From positions 186,001-250,000 of the forward strand of contig DAOQVR010000005.1 of assembly GCA_035341665.1 (NCBI GenBank): a stretch of 64,000 bases of DNA. Reading direction: 5' to 3'. Position numbers and translations under genes: made by a program. Below the pieces are notes generated by a model that saw only the letters and a list, made by a program, of their open reading frames with translations, did not search any database and was not told where the DNA came from. Of the stretch, positions 52,924-62,125 are shown piece after piece (the stretch's first letter is position 1; each line of letters begins with the position of its first letter). The stretch is from DAOQVR01 sp035341665 (lineage in GTDB: Bacteria; Chloroflexota; Anaerolineae; JAAYZQ01).

Positions 52924-53400
52924 ATGAGTGTCAGGCGCTGGATTCAGGATCATCCCAGGCCACTGGAGTGGGCGTATCGGGTCGCCGAGAAGCTCTTCTC
53001 TGTCCTCGACCCACTTCTCGCCAGGGTTGGCTACGATCGGGTCGATCGGCTGATCCGCCCCTTCGAGAGATGGAGCAAGGGGCCGCTCTTCGGCTGCCGC
53101 ATGTGCGGGCAGTGCGTCCTCCGCAAGACGGGCATGACCTGTCCGATGACGTGCCCCAAACAGTTGCGCAACGGCCCCTGTGGCGGCGTGCGGCCCGGCG
53201 GCTACTGCGAAGTGTATGCCGACCGGCGCTGCATCTGGACCGAAGCCTTCGAGCGCTCACAGCACATGAGAATCTATGGCGAGCGGATCCTGGACGTGCA
53301 GCCTCCTGTCGACTGGACACTGCAGGGTCAGTCGGCCTGGGTGAACATGCTCCGGCACGAGCTGCCGGCGCTCCGGACGGTCGATCGGGGTCATGCGTGA
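52924..53400 (+). CDS. Methylenetetrahydrofolate reductase C-terminal-domain protein
   Basis: The 158-residue stand-alone MTHFR_C-type protein has a Cys-rich block FGCRMCGQCVLRKTGMTCP...CPKQLRNGPCGG followed by YCEV and RCIW: Cys 58, 61, 64, 73, 77, 86, 95 and 103. Eight Cys suggest iron-sulfur or zinc clusters. In anaerobes the domain is associated with MetF-type reductases or corrinoid/one-carbon enzymes and may pass electrons to them. ATG 52924 is taken because similarity begins there; no good ribosome site is seen. It precedes the nitrate reductase promoter and is probably a separate unit. Confidence 0.8.
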   Translation: MSVRRWIQDHPRPLEWAYRVAEKLFSVLDPLLARVGYDRVDRLIRPFERWSKGPLFGCRMCGQCVLRKTGMTCPMTCPKQLRNGPCGGVRPGGYCEVYADRRCIWTEAFERSQHMRIYGERILDVQPPVDWTLQGQSAWVNMLRHELPALRTVDRGHA

Positions 53401-53447
53401 GCCCAGTGGAAGCGCTGCCGCCTCCTGCCGGCACCGGACGCGCCCGC

Positions 53448-53476
53448 TTGACGCGAACCCTGCCCTGTGATACGCT
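53448..53476 (+). promoter_or_regulatory. Promoter of the nitrate reductase operon
   Basis: TTGACG (53448-53453), 17-base spacer, TACGCT (53471-53476), about 80 bases ahead of the cytochrome ATG. No FNR/NarL-type palindrome is evident nearby. Confidence 0.5.
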
Positions 53477-53559
53477 CTCGTCATCGCTGGACTATCGGTG
53501 CGAGCCTCTGCCTGCATCGCGGCCGGCCGATAGCCCCATACTCTCGCTGGAGGGGGACC

Positions 53560-54420
53560 ATGTCTCCAAGGGCTCGCAGTTTCCGGGATAGGGCGCTTTG
53601 CCTCTGTCTCGCGTTGCTCATTGCACCAAGCTTGGCCTTGCCTGCATGGGCTGCGCCCTCTGCCCAGTCGGCCGGCGACGGCGCCGCTATCTTCCGGCAG
53701 TCCTGCTCCGGCTGCCACACTGTCGGCGGAGGCCGCCTGTCAGGCCCAGACCTGAAGGACGTCACGGCCCAGAGAGACCCGGCCTGGCTTGCCCGCTTCA
53801 TCTCCGAGCCCGACAAGGTGCTCGCGGAGGGGGAGCCGATCGCCACCGGCCTGCTCAAGGAGTACGGCAACCTGGCCATGCCCTCCATGGGCCTGTCGCC
53901 CGAGGAGGTGCAGGCCGTTATCCGTTACCTGGACTCGGCAGGGAGCGGCTCTGCGGCAACGGCAGCCGCACAGGAAGTGGCAGCTGCCCTGCCCGACGGA
54001 GACCCCGGGCGGGGCGAGGCCCTCTTCGCCGGCACCGTGCACTTGGAGAATCGCGGAACTCCGTGCCTGGGTTGTCACAGCGCCGGCAAGACCGGACTGC
54101 TCGGGGGTGGTGTGCTGGGACCCGACCTGACGCAGGTCGCCGGCCGCTATGGGACAGGGCTGCAGGCTGCCCTCGCCGGCATCCCCTGGCCAACCATGGC
54201 GCCCATCTACTCACGCCACCCCTTGACGCCGGCGGAGCAGGCCGACCTCCTGGCCTTCCTCCAGACCATGTCGGGTCAGCAGCCTGTGGACCGGGAGTGG
54301 GCCGTCCTTGGCCTCAGCCTGGCCGGGCTCGCCGCGGCGTTGGGTGTGATCGGCTTTGTCTGGAGGCGCCGCCTCCGCGGCGTGCGCCGGCCGATGGTGG
54401 AGCGAGCCCGGAACCCATAG
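53560..54420 (+). CDS. Membrane-anchored dihaem cytochrome c
   Basis: The 286-residue precursor starts at the ATG at 53560 (GGAGGGGGACC before it) with a Sec signal (about 1-32). It has two c-type haem motifs, CSGCH (49-53) and CLGCH (169-173), each in its own small domain. Probable axial Met residues are in LAMPSMGLSPEE and PWPTMAPIY. One C-terminal helix (about 248-270) with a basic cytoplasmic tail follows. It would lie on the outer side of the membrane. Its placement 45 bases before narG suggests electron transfer connected with nitrate reduction, for example accepting from a quinol or donor pool. Confidence 0.9.
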   Translation: MSPRARSFRDRALCLCLALLIAPSLALPAWAAPSAQSAGDGAAIFRQSCSGCHTVGGGRLSGPDLKDVTAQRDPAWLARFISEPDKVLAEGEPIATGLLKEYGNLAMPSMGLSPEEVQAVIRYLDSAGSGSAATAAAQEVAAALPDGDPGRGEALFAGTVHLENRGTPCLGCHSAGKTGLLGGGVLGPDLTQVAGRYGTGLQAALAGIPWPTMAPIYSRHPLTPAEQADLLAFLQTMSGQQPVDREWAVLGLSLAGLAAALGVIGFVWRRRLRGVRRPMVERARNP

Positions 54421-54465
54421 CATATTCCTGCTCCCTATCCCGGGGAGCTGCGCGAGGAGGACAAG

Positions 54466-57400
54466 GTGAGCTGGATCCAGGACATTGTCGACCCCAAGGC
54501 ACGCGAGTGGGAAGAGTTCTACCGCAACCGCTGGCAGCACGATCGCGTTGTGCGCAGCACCCACGGCGTGAATTGCACTGGCGGCTGCTCGTGGATGGTG
54601 TACGTCAAGGAAGGCATCGTGACCTGGGAGATGCAGGCCCTTGATTACCCCAGCCTGGAGGCCGGCCTGCCGCCCTACGAGCCGCGCGGCTGCCAACGGG
54701 GCATCTCCTTTTCCTGGTATCTCTACAGCCCCGTGCGGGTCAAGTACCCCTACCTGCGTGGGGCGCTCATGGACCTCTGGCGTGAGGCGCGCCGCCGGCA
54801 TGCCGACCCGGTAGACGCCTGGGCCTCCATCGTCGAGGATGCGGCGAGCCGAAGGCTGTACCACTCGGCGCGCGGCAAGGGCGGGTTCCGCCGCTCCTCA
54901 TGGGATGAGGTGCTGGAGATCATCGGCGCCTCGACCGTCTACACGGTGAAAACGCATGGGCCGGACCGCATCGCTGGCTTCTCGCCGATCCCTGCCATGT
55001 CCATGCTCTCCTATGCGTCGGGCGCTCGCTTTCTCCAGCTCCTCGGTGGCGTTTGCCTCTCCTTCTACGACTGGTACAGCGACCTGCCGCCTGCTTCACC
55101 CGAGACGTGGGGTGAGCAAACCGACGTAGCCGAGTCCGCCGACTGGTACAACGCCAAGTACATTGCGGCCGTCGGCTCGAATGTAAGCACAACCCGCACA
55201 CCCGACGTCCACTTTGCTGCCGAGGCGCGCCATGCTGGCGCCAAGCTCGTCGTCTTCTCACCAGACTTCAGCCAGACCTCCAAGTACGCCGACTGGTGGG
55301 TCCCGCTCAACGCCGGACAGGACGGCGCTTTCTGGATGGCTGTCAGCCATGTGCTCCTCAAGGAGTTCCACCACCAGCAGCAGGAACCCTACTTCCTCGA
55401 CTATGCCAGGCGCTACACAGACTCCCCCTTCCTGGTTGTGCTGGACCAGGCCGGTGACCAGACGGTGCCGGGCCGTCTGCTGCGCGCCGGGCAGCTTGCC
55501 CGCTACCAGGGCGTGGAGAACGGCGACTGGAAGTACCTGGTCTGGGATCGGGCTTCGCGCGGACCGCGCATGCCACAGGGCTCGCTCGGCTTTCGCTGGC
55601 AGAAGCAGAAGGGCCAGTGGAACCTGGAGCTCAAAGACGGCCTGGACGGTTCAGACATCGACCCTCTGCTCACCCTGCTGGGCGAAACCGGCGACACCGC
55701 CTCCGTATCCTTCGCGGACTTCGGGGAGGGCAGGGCAGTGCGCCGCAGCGTGCCCGTCCGCACCCTGGAGACGGTGGACGGCCCGGTGCTCGTGACCACC
55801 GTATACGACCTGCTCATGGCCCAGTTCGGCGTGGACCGTGGGCTCGCGGGTGACTACCCTGCAGACTATGGCGACGCGGCTGCCCCCTACACCCCTGCCT
55901 GGCAGGAGCGCTTCACCGGCGTGGACCGCAACACCCTCCTTCAGTTCGCGCGCGAATGGGGCACAACCGCAGCCAAGACCCAGGGCCAGTGCACCATCCT
56001 GATCGGTGCCGGCGTCAACCACTGGTACCACAACAACCTGATCTACCGCGCCTGCATTTCCGCGCTGCTCCTGACCGGCTGTGTGGGGCGCAACGGCGGC
56101 GGCCTGAACCACTACGTGGGCCAGGAGAAGCTGGCGCCCTTTGCCTCCTGGTCGACGTTGGCCTTTGCCCTCGACTGGAGCAAGCCTCCCCGCCTGCAGA
56201 ACACCCCCTCCTACCACTACGTGCACAGCGACCAGTGGCGCTACGAGCGGCCCTTGCCCGAGGTGCAGCCCGTGCCCCGCCCCGACGAGGCACGCGCCCA
56301 GGCCTTGCGGCAGCAGCACGCCATGGATACGCAAGTGCAGGCGGTGCGCATGGGCTGGCTGCCCTTCTATCCGCAGTTCAACCGCTCCTCGCTCGACCTG
56401 GTGCGGCAGGCGGTGCAGGCAGGTGCGCACGCCGACTCCGAGGTGCGCGCGTGGGCCGTCGACGAATTGCGGGCCGGACGCCTGCGCTTTGCCGTGCAGG
56501 ACCCGGACGCTCCCGAGAACTGGCCGCGGCTCTGGTTCATCTGGCGCGGCAACGCGCTGAACGCCAGCGCCAAGGGGCAGGAGTACTTCTTCCGGCACTA
56601 CTTGGGCACCCACAGCCAGACCGTGGCCGAAGAGGTCTCGGGCGACCTCGTGAACGAGGCGACCTGGCACGACGAAGCACCTCAGGGCAAGATCGACCTC
56701 GTGGTCGACCTCAACTTCCGTATGGACACCACGGCTCTCTACTCAGACATCATCCTGCCGACCGCCACCTGGTACGAGAAAGATGACCTGAACTCGACAG
56801 ATATGCACTCCTTCATCCACCCCATGTCGGCTGCCGTGCCGCCTTGTTGGGAGTCGAGGAGCGACTGGGAGATATTCAAAGCACTGGCGCGCAAGGTGAG
56901 CGAGTTGGCGCAGGTTCACCTGCCTGAGCCCGTGCGTGACCTCGTGGCCGTGCCGCTGCAGCACGACACGCCCGCCGAGATGGCGCAGTCATCGATCCGC
57001 GATTGGGCCAAGGGCGAGTGCGAGCCGCTTCCCGGCGTGACGATGCCCAGTCTGGCCATCGCCGAGCGTGACTACGCGCGCCTGTACCAACACTTCATCT
57101 CCTTGGGGCCATCCGCACAGAGGGAAGGCATCGGCGCCCACGGAATCCGCTGGTCCGTCGAGGACCTCTATCAGGAGCTGCTCGATACAGGCCCGACCGT
57201 CGCCTGGGAGGGCCGGCACTACCCCTCGCTCGAGGAGGCACAGCATGCGGCCAACGTGATCCTTCTGCTCGCGCCCGAGACCAACGGCGAGGTTGGCTGC
57301 CGTGCCTATGCGGAGGAAGAGGCCAAGACCGGAAGGCCCCTAGTCGACCTGGCCGAAACAGCCCGGGGCACGCGCTACACCTTCCAGGACCTGCTGGCGC

Positions 57401-58098
57401 AGCCCCGCCGGCTGCTGAACAGCCCGATTTGGACGGGAATCACAGGCAAGGGACGTGCCTATTCAGCGTACTGCCTGAATGTCGAGCGGTTGGTGCCCTG
57501 GCGCACCCTCACCGGCCGGCAGCACTTCTACCTCGATCACGAGGGATACTTGGCCTTTGGCGAGAACCTGCCCACCTACAAGCCCCGGCCCGACCCCATG
57601 GTTGTGGGCGACCTCGACAAGAGCCGCGCTGAGGCCCGCACCATCCGGCTGAACTACCTGACGCCGCACGCCAAGTGGCACATCCACTCCAACTACTTTG
57701 ACAACGATCGCATGCTGACCCTCTCGCGTGGCATTGAGCCGATGTGGCTGAACGACCAAGACGCGGTGACGATCGGCGTACATGACAACGACTGGGTAGA
57801 GGCCTACAACGACCACGGTACGGTCGTGACCCGTGCTGCCGTCAGCGCACGCATCCCGCGCGGGCTTTGCTTCGTGTACCACTCCCCCGAGCGCACTGTG
57901 GGCGTGCCTCGGTCGCCCCAGCGGGGCAACCGCCGCGCAGGGGGACACAACAGCCCAACGCGAGCCCGGCTCAAGCCGGTGCTGATGATGGGCGGCTACG
58001 GGCAGTGGACCTACGGCTTCAACTACTGGGGGCCGACAGGAATCAACCGCGACAGCTACGTCCTCGTGCGCAAGCTGCCCGGCCCTCCGCAGTACTAG
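54466..58098 (+). CDS. narG: Respiratory nitrate reductase, alpha (molybdenum) subunit
   Basis: The 1210-residue protein is of standard NarG length and starts at a GTG at 54466 with GAGGAGG upstream. RWQHDRVVRSTHGVNCTGGC has the FS0 cluster ligands H33, C37 and C41, with C76 in EPRGCQRG. YDWYSDLPPASPETWGEQTD has the Mo-ligating Asp (D202). There is no twin-arginine signal, unlike outward-facing archaeal/haloarchaeal-type NarG, so it is predicted to be cytoplasmic and membrane-bound through NarI. It reduces nitrate to nitrite with bis-MGD molybdenum. First of the narGHJI block. Confidence 0.97.
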   Translation: MSWIQDIVDPKAREWEEFYRNRWQHDRVVRSTHGVNCTGGCSWMVYVKEGIVTWEMQALDYPSLEAGLPPYEPRGCQRGISFSWYLYSPVRVKYPYLRGALMDLWREARRRHADPVDAWASIVEDAASRRLYHSARGKGGFRRSSWDEVLEIIGASTVYTVKTHGPDRIAGFSPIPAMSMLSYASGARFLQLLGGVCLSFYDWYSDLPPASPETWGEQTDVAESADWYNAKYIAAVGSNVSTTRTPDVHFAAEARHAGAKLVVFSPDFSQTSKYADWWVPLNAGQDGAFWMAVSHVLLKEFHHQQQEPYFLDYARRYTDSPFLVVLDQAGDQTVPGRLLRAGQLARYQGVENGDWKYLVWDRASRGPRMPQGSLGFRWQKQKGQWNLELKDGLDGSDIDPLLTLLGETGDTASVSFADFGEGRAVRRSVPVRTLETVDGPVLVTTVYDLLMAQFGVDRGLAGDYPADYGDAAAPYTPAWQERFTGVDRNTLLQFAREWGTTAAKTQGQCTILIGAGVNHWYHNNLIYRACISALLLTGCVGRNGGGLNHYVGQEKLAPFASWSTLAFALDWSKPPRLQNTPSYHYVHSDQWRYERPLPEVQPVPRPDEARAQALRQQHAMDTQVQAVRMGWLPFYPQFNRSSLDLVRQAVQAGAHADSEVRAWAVDELRAGRLRFAVQDPDAPENWPRLWFIWRGNALNASAKGQEYFFRHYLGTHSQTVAEEVSGDLVNEATWHDEAPQGKIDLVVDLNFRMDTTALYSDIILPTATWYEKDDLNSTDMHSFIHPMSAAVPPCWESRSDWEIFKALARKVSELAQVHLPEPVRDLVAVPLQHDTPAEMAQSSIRDWAKGECEPLPGVTMPSLAIAERDYARLYQHFISLGPSAQREGIGAHGIRWSVEDLYQELLDTGPTVAWEGRHYPSLEEAQHAANVILLLAPETNGEVGCRAYAEEEAKTGRPLVDLAETARGTRYTFQDLLAQPRRLLNSPIWTGITGKGRAYSAYCLNVERLVPWRTLTGRQHFYLDHEGYLAFGENLPTYKPRPDPMVVGDLDKSRAEARTIRLNYLTPHAKWHIHSNYFDNDRMLTLSRGIEPMWLNDQDAVTIGVHDNDWVEAYNDHGTVVTRAAVSARIPRGLCFVYHSPERTVGVPRSPQRGNRRAGGHNSPTRARLKPVLMMGGYGQWTYGFNYWGPTGINRDSYVLVRKLPGPPQY

Positions 58099-58140
58099 CG
58101 GCGCTGCACCGTGCCACGACTCGATCGGAAGGAAAGAAAG

Positions 58141-59643
58141 ATGAACGTTCGCTCTCAAGTCGCAACGGTCTTTCACCTGGACAAGTGCATCGGCTGCCAC
58201 ACCTGCAGTGTCGCCTGCAAGAATATCTGGACAGATCGCCGGGGCACCGAGACAATGTGGTGGAACAACGTCGAGACCCGGCCCGGAACCGGCTACCCCA
58301 CCCGCTGGGAGGACCAGGACAAGTTCAAGGGCGGGTGGGAGGTTTCGGCCCAGGGAACGACGCGCAAGTTGCGGCTGCGGCTCCAGGACCGGGCACGCGC
58401 GCTGGGCAACATCTTCTTCAACCCGGCGTTGCCCGGAATGGACGAGTACTACGAGCCCTGGACCTACCGGTACGACGATCTCTTCACGGCTCCCCCAGGC
58501 GACGATCAGCCCACGGCTCGGCCCATCTCGCTGGTGGACGGCAGGCCAATGGAGGTGGAGGCCGGACCCAATTGGGACGACGACCTGGGTGGCTCGCCTG
58601 TGTACGCCGCAAGGGACCCTCTGCTGGAAGGTATGAGCGAGGCGGAGAGGCAGCAGCTCTTCGAAATCGGCCGGCTCGTCTACTTCTACGTTCCGCGCAT
58701 CTGCAATCACTGCCTGAACCCTGCCTGCCTGGCTGCCTGCCCCTCGGGCGCGATATACAAGCGCGCCGAGGACGGCATCGTCCTCGTCAACCAGGACCGG
58801 TGCCGGGCCTGGCGGATGTGCATCTCAGCATGCCCCTACAAGAAGGTCTACTACAACTGGTCGGCCGGCAAGTCGGAGAAATGCATCCTCTGCTACCCGC
58901 GCCAGGAGACAGGGCAGGCGCCCGCTTGCTTCCATGCCTGCGTGGGGCGGATCCGCTACTTGGGCGTCCTCCTCTACGACGCCGACCAGATCGAAGATGC
59001 AGCCAAAGTGCCCGACGCGGAGCTGGTCGACGCGCAGCGTGCGGCAATCCTCGATCCGGCCGATCCCGGGGTGATCGCTGCTGCACGCGGGTGCGGTGTT
59101 CCCGAGGCCGTGATTTCGGCGGCCCAGAACTCGCCCGTTCACCGCTTCGTCTGCCAGTGGAAGATGGCATTACCGCTGCACCCCGAGTACCGGACGCTGC
59201 CGATGCTCTTCTACGTGCCGCCACTCCTCCCAGTGGTGGGCGCGACCCAGCCAAGCGGCGCATACCAGCTGGCTGAGGATCTCTTCTCGTCGCTGGAATA
59301 CGCGCGGCTTCCCATCCAGTTCATGGCCCGGCTTCTGGCCGCCGGAAACGAAGAGCCCGTCCGGGCGGCCTACAAGAAGCTGATGGCCGTGCGCCTTTTC
59401 AAGCGCGCTCAAGCCGTCGGCGATGTCCTCGAGCAGCAGGTAGTCCAAGCACTCGCCGCGGCTGACCTGGACGAGCCAACGGCCGAGGCAGTCTACCGGC
59501 TGACGGCACTCTCGACGTACCAGGAGCGCTTTGCCGTCCCGCCCATGGCGCGCGAGCAGGCCATTGAAGCGACTGAGAGCCCGATGGCGCGCAAGCAGAA
59601 GGCCGGCTTTGGCTTCCGCAGGCCAGGCCGGCGCGGGCCCTAG
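58141..59643 (+). CDS. narH: Respiratory nitrate reductase, beta (iron-sulfur) subunit
   Basis: The 500-residue protein starts at MNVRSQVATVFHLDKCIGCH (ATG 58141). It contains four Cys clusters: CIGCHTCSVAC; CNHCLNPACLAACP; CRAWRMCISACPYKK, with Trp replacing one Cys as in the [3Fe-4S] site of E. coli NarH; and CILCYPRQETGQ...CFHAC. It passes electrons from NarI haem to NarG. The C-terminus has a short basic extension (RKQKAGFGFRRPGRRGP). Forty-two bases separate it from narG. Confidence 0.97.
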   Translation: MNVRSQVATVFHLDKCIGCHTCSVACKNIWTDRRGTETMWWNNVETRPGTGYPTRWEDQDKFKGGWEVSAQGTTRKLRLRLQDRARALGNIFFNPALPGMDEYYEPWTYRYDDLFTAPPGDDQPTARPISLVDGRPMEVEAGPNWDDDLGGSPVYAARDPLLEGMSEAERQQLFEIGRLVYFYVPRICNHCLNPACLAACPSGAIYKRAEDGIVLVNQDRCRAWRMCISACPYKKVYYNWSAGKSEKCILCYPRQETGQAPACFHACVGRIRYLGVLLYDADQIEDAAKVPDAELVDAQRAAILDPADPGVIAAARGCGVPEAVISAAQNSPVHRFVCQWKMALPLHPEYRTLPMLFYVPPLLPVVGATQPSGAYQLAEDLFSSLEYARLPIQFMARLLAAGNEEPVRAAYKKLMAVRLFKRAQAVGDVLEQQVVQALAAADLDEPTAEAVYRLTALSTYQERFAVPPMAREQAIEATESPMARKQKAGFGFRRPGRRGP

Positions 59644-59658
59644 CTCCGGGAAGTCGCG

Positions 59659-60189
59659 ATGGAGACTACCTATCGGCTCTTTGCCAGCCTTCTTGACTAT
59701 CCAACAGAGGACTTGAGTAGGCACGCCCGCGAGTGTCTCGATGCCCTGCTATGCGCCGGATCGCCGGCGGCGGGACCCCTGGACCGCTTCTCCGATCACC
59801 TCCGAGGCGCATCGCAGGCGCGCATCGAGGAGCTCTATACCCGTACCTTCGACTTGCAGGCCGTCTGCTCGCCCTACGTTGGCTACCAGCTCTTTGGCGA
59901 CAGCTACAAGCGGGGACTCTTCATGGCCCGCCTGAACGAGGGGTACCGCGAGAAGGGCTTCTCGCCAGGCAGCGAGCTTCCAGACCACATAGCCGTGGTC
60001 CTCCGTTTCCTGGCCCTGGGACCGGAGGACGAGTTCAGCAGGGCGCTGCTGGACGAAGGCTTGGTCCCGGCTCTGGACAAGATGCGACAAACGCTGGAAC
60101 GCTCGAGCGACAATCCCTACTCCGAGGTGATCGCCGCGCTCTGGTTGGCCCTCGGAAAATCAGAAAGGACAGGGGTGGACGATGCGTGA
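59659..60189 (+). CDS. narJ: Nitrate reductase assembly chaperone
   Basis: The 176-residue TorD/NarJ-family protein has FASLLDYPTEDL, the motif SPYVGYQLFGDSYKRGLFMA and LPDHIAVVLRFLA, all typical of NarJ. It binds the NarG N-terminus and permits molybdenum cofactor insertion. It is shorter than E. coli NarJ (~236) but in the range of other phyla. Gene order alpha-beta-chaperone-gamma is conserved and it overlaps narI by 8 bases. Confidence 0.95.
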   Translation: METTYRLFASLLDYPTEDLSRHARECLDALLCAGSPAAGPLDRFSDHLRGASQARIEELYTRTFDLQAVCSPYVGYQLFGDSYKRGLFMARLNEGYREKGFSPGSELPDHIAVVLRFLALGPEDEFSRALLDEGLVPALDKMRQTLERSSDNPYSEVIAALWLALGKSERTGVDDA

Positions 60190-60868
60190 CGCCGTCCTAT
60201 TCATCGTGTTCCCGTACCTTGCGGTTGCCTTGGCCGTAGGCGTCAGCCTCTATCGTTTCCTCGCCCATCAGTTCACGTTTTCCAGCCTCTCCTCGCAGTG
60301 GCTCGAAGGCAGGTGGCTCTTCTGGGGCGCGGTTCCCTGGCACTTTGGCGTTGTGCCGATCTTGCTCATCCACCTGGGTGCCTTTGTGATCCCTCGGGTA
60401 ATGGCCCTGCTGCACGGTACGCCGGCGACGCTGTACCTCGCCGAGCTGGTTGGCAAGGTGCTCGCGCTGCTAGCCTTTGCCGGGATGCTGGTGCTGATCG
60501 TGAGGCGGCTCTCCAATCCCAAGCTCAGGGTCGTTACGACCCCCATGGACTGGGCGGTGCTTGCCCTGCTGCTCAATCAGATCTTCCTCGGGCTGTGGAC
60601 CGCATTCTTCTACCGCTGGGGCGCGGCCTGGTTTGTCGACACGGCCACACCCTGGGTGCAGTCGTTGGCAGCCTTCCGGCCGCAGACCGAGACCGTAGCC
60701 GCCCTTCCCCTGATCCCCAAGTTGCACTTTCTCAACGCGACGCTGCTCATCGCCCTCGTGCCCTTCAGCCGGCTTGTGCACCTCCTTGCCTTCCCCATCG
60801 CCTACCTCTGGCGCAGGCTCCAGGCGGTCACCTGGAACCGGCGGCCCGAATCTCAGAAGGGGCAGTAA
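60182..60868 (+). CDS. narI: Respiratory nitrate reductase, gamma (dihaem cytochrome b) subunit
   Basis: The 228-residue integral membrane protein has five helices. Four conserved haem-ligand His occur as two pairs: H54 (VPWHFG) and H64 (LIHLGAF), then H182 (KLHFLN) and H200 (RLVHLLAFP). It takes electrons from quinol on the outer side. The C-terminal PIAYLWRRLQAV is typical. Coupled to narJ by overlap. Confidence 0.96.
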   Translation: MRDAVLFIVFPYLAVALAVGVSLYRFLAHQFTFSSLSSQWLEGRWLFWGAVPWHFGVVPILLIHLGAFVIPRVMALLHGTPATLYLAELVGKVLALLAFAGMLVLIVRRLSNPKLRVVTTPMDWAVLALLLNQIFLGLWTAFFYRWGAAWFVDTATPWVQSLAAFRPQTETVAALPLIPKLHFLNATLLIALVPFSRLVHLLAFPIAYLWRRLQAVTWNRRPESQKGQ

Positions 60869-60869
60869 C

Positions 60870-61955
60870 GTGAGACGATGGTCCGCCACTGTGAAGGAAA
60901 GCACCCGCGACCTCTTCCCGGGCTACTTTGCCTTGGTGATGGCCACCGGCATCGTCTCCATCGCTTGTCACCTGCTTGGCTTCGAATGGCTCGCGCAAGC
61001 GCTCTTTCTGGTCAATAAGGTAGCGTACGGCACTCTGTGGGCGCTTCTGCTGCTGCGGCTTCTGCTTTACCCAAAGCAGCTGCTCGCCGATCTGACCGAT
61101 CACGTCCGCGGCCCGGGATTCTTCACGCTCGTCGTCGGCACCTGCGTGCTGGGCAACCAGTTTGTTCTCCTGGAGGGCAATCGCACACCTGCTCTGATCC
61201 TCTGGTGTCTCGGCTTCGGCCTGTGGCACCTGCTGATCTACACTTTCTTCACCGCGGTGACGGTCAAGGACCCCAAGCCCAGCCTGGACGGAGGAATCAA
61301 CGGCGCCTGGCTGATCGCGGTGGTCGGTACCCAGGCAATCTCGGTCCTGGGGACGTTGCTGGCGAAAGGCATGGCCGGCCCCAAGGAAACGCTCCTGTTT
61401 TACGCCCTAACCATGTACTTGCTGGGCGGTGTGCTCTATCTGCTCATCGCCGGCCTGATCGTCTACCGGCTTTTCTTCTTCCGCATGGAGCCCAGGCAGC
61501 TGGCGCCGACTTACTGGATTCTCATGGGCGCGGTCGCCATAACGACACTCTCCGGCGGTACCCTGATCCTCAACGCGGGCGAGTGGGCTTTCCTGGGCGA
61601 GCTGCTGCCCTTTCTGAAAGGCGCCAACATCCTTTTCTGGGCAGCGGCCACCTGGTGGATCCCACTCCTCGTGCTCCTGGGTGTCTGGCGACACCTGGTC
61701 AAACGCTTCCCGCTGCGCTACGACCCTCAGTACTGGGGCATGGTCTTTCCGCTGGGGATGTACACGACCTGCACTTTTCAGCTGGCCAAGGCCCTCGACC
61801 TGCCGTTTCTGATCGCGATCCCTCGCTATTTCGTGTACGTTGCCCTGGTGGCTTGGGCGCTCACCTTTGCCGGGCTTGTTTGGCGGCTCGTTACTATCCT
61901 GCTCCTCACGCCGCTGCGCCAGGCGGCGGAGCGTAGCGGCGCAGGGCACTCCTGA
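60870..61955 (+). CDS. TDT-family (TehA/SLAC1-like) membrane transporter
   Basis: The 361-residue protein has ten predicted helices. It begins at the GTG at 60870, two bases after the narI stop, with GAAGGGG upstream. Motifs include FPGYFALVMATGIVSIA, RYDPQYWGMVFPLGMYTTCT and ALDLPFLIAI, characteristic of the C4-dicarboxylate/tellurite resistance (TDT) family of anion channels. Immediate operon linkage to narI suggests movement of nitrate, nitrite or a related anion, but this is positional inference; NarK is not present here. Alternatives are sulfite or malate efflux. Confidence 0.83.
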   Translation: MRRWSATVKESTRDLFPGYFALVMATGIVSIACHLLGFEWLAQALFLVNKVAYGTLWALLLLRLLLYPKQLLADLTDHVRGPGFFTLVVGTCVLGNQFVLLEGNRTPALILWCLGFGLWHLLIYTFFTAVTVKDPKPSLDGGINGAWLIAVVGTQAISVLGTLLAKGMAGPKETLLFYALTMYLLGGVLYLLIAGLIVYRLFFFRMEPRQLAPTYWILMGAVAITTLSGGTLILNAGEWAFLGELLPFLKGANILFWAAATWWIPLLVLLGVWRHLVKRFPLRYDPQYWGMVFPLGMYTTCTFQLAKALDLPFLIAIPRYFVYVALVAWALTFAGLVWRLVTILLLTPLRQAAERSGAGHS

Positions 61956-62089
61956 TGCGCCGGCTCCCCCGCTTTCTCGCACAAGCGGCTGAGGGTCGAG
62001 GCCAACACTGCGCGGGGCAGGGCCCGTGCCGTGGTCCTGTGGGACACGTGCACACTCACTAGGCAGGCAGCCTATCCCCTTCTCAACCG

Positions 62090-62118
62090 TTGCAGCCCGG
62101 CGCAAAGGATGGTAGAAT
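62090..62118 (+). promoter_or_regulatory. Promoter of the terminal membrane-protein gene, leaderless
   Basis: TTGCAG (62090-62095), 17-base spacer, TAGAAT (62113-62118) with TG one base before it. The last base is 7 bases from the ATG at 62126, and there is no Shine-Dalgarno. Confidence 0.6.
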
Positions 62119-62125
62119 AGGCGCC

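Noticed and set aside
51493..52953. 486-codon minus-strand open frame
   Set aside because: Shadow of the NmrA-like gene that happens to continue into the empty intergenic region; no ribosome site and no family similarity.
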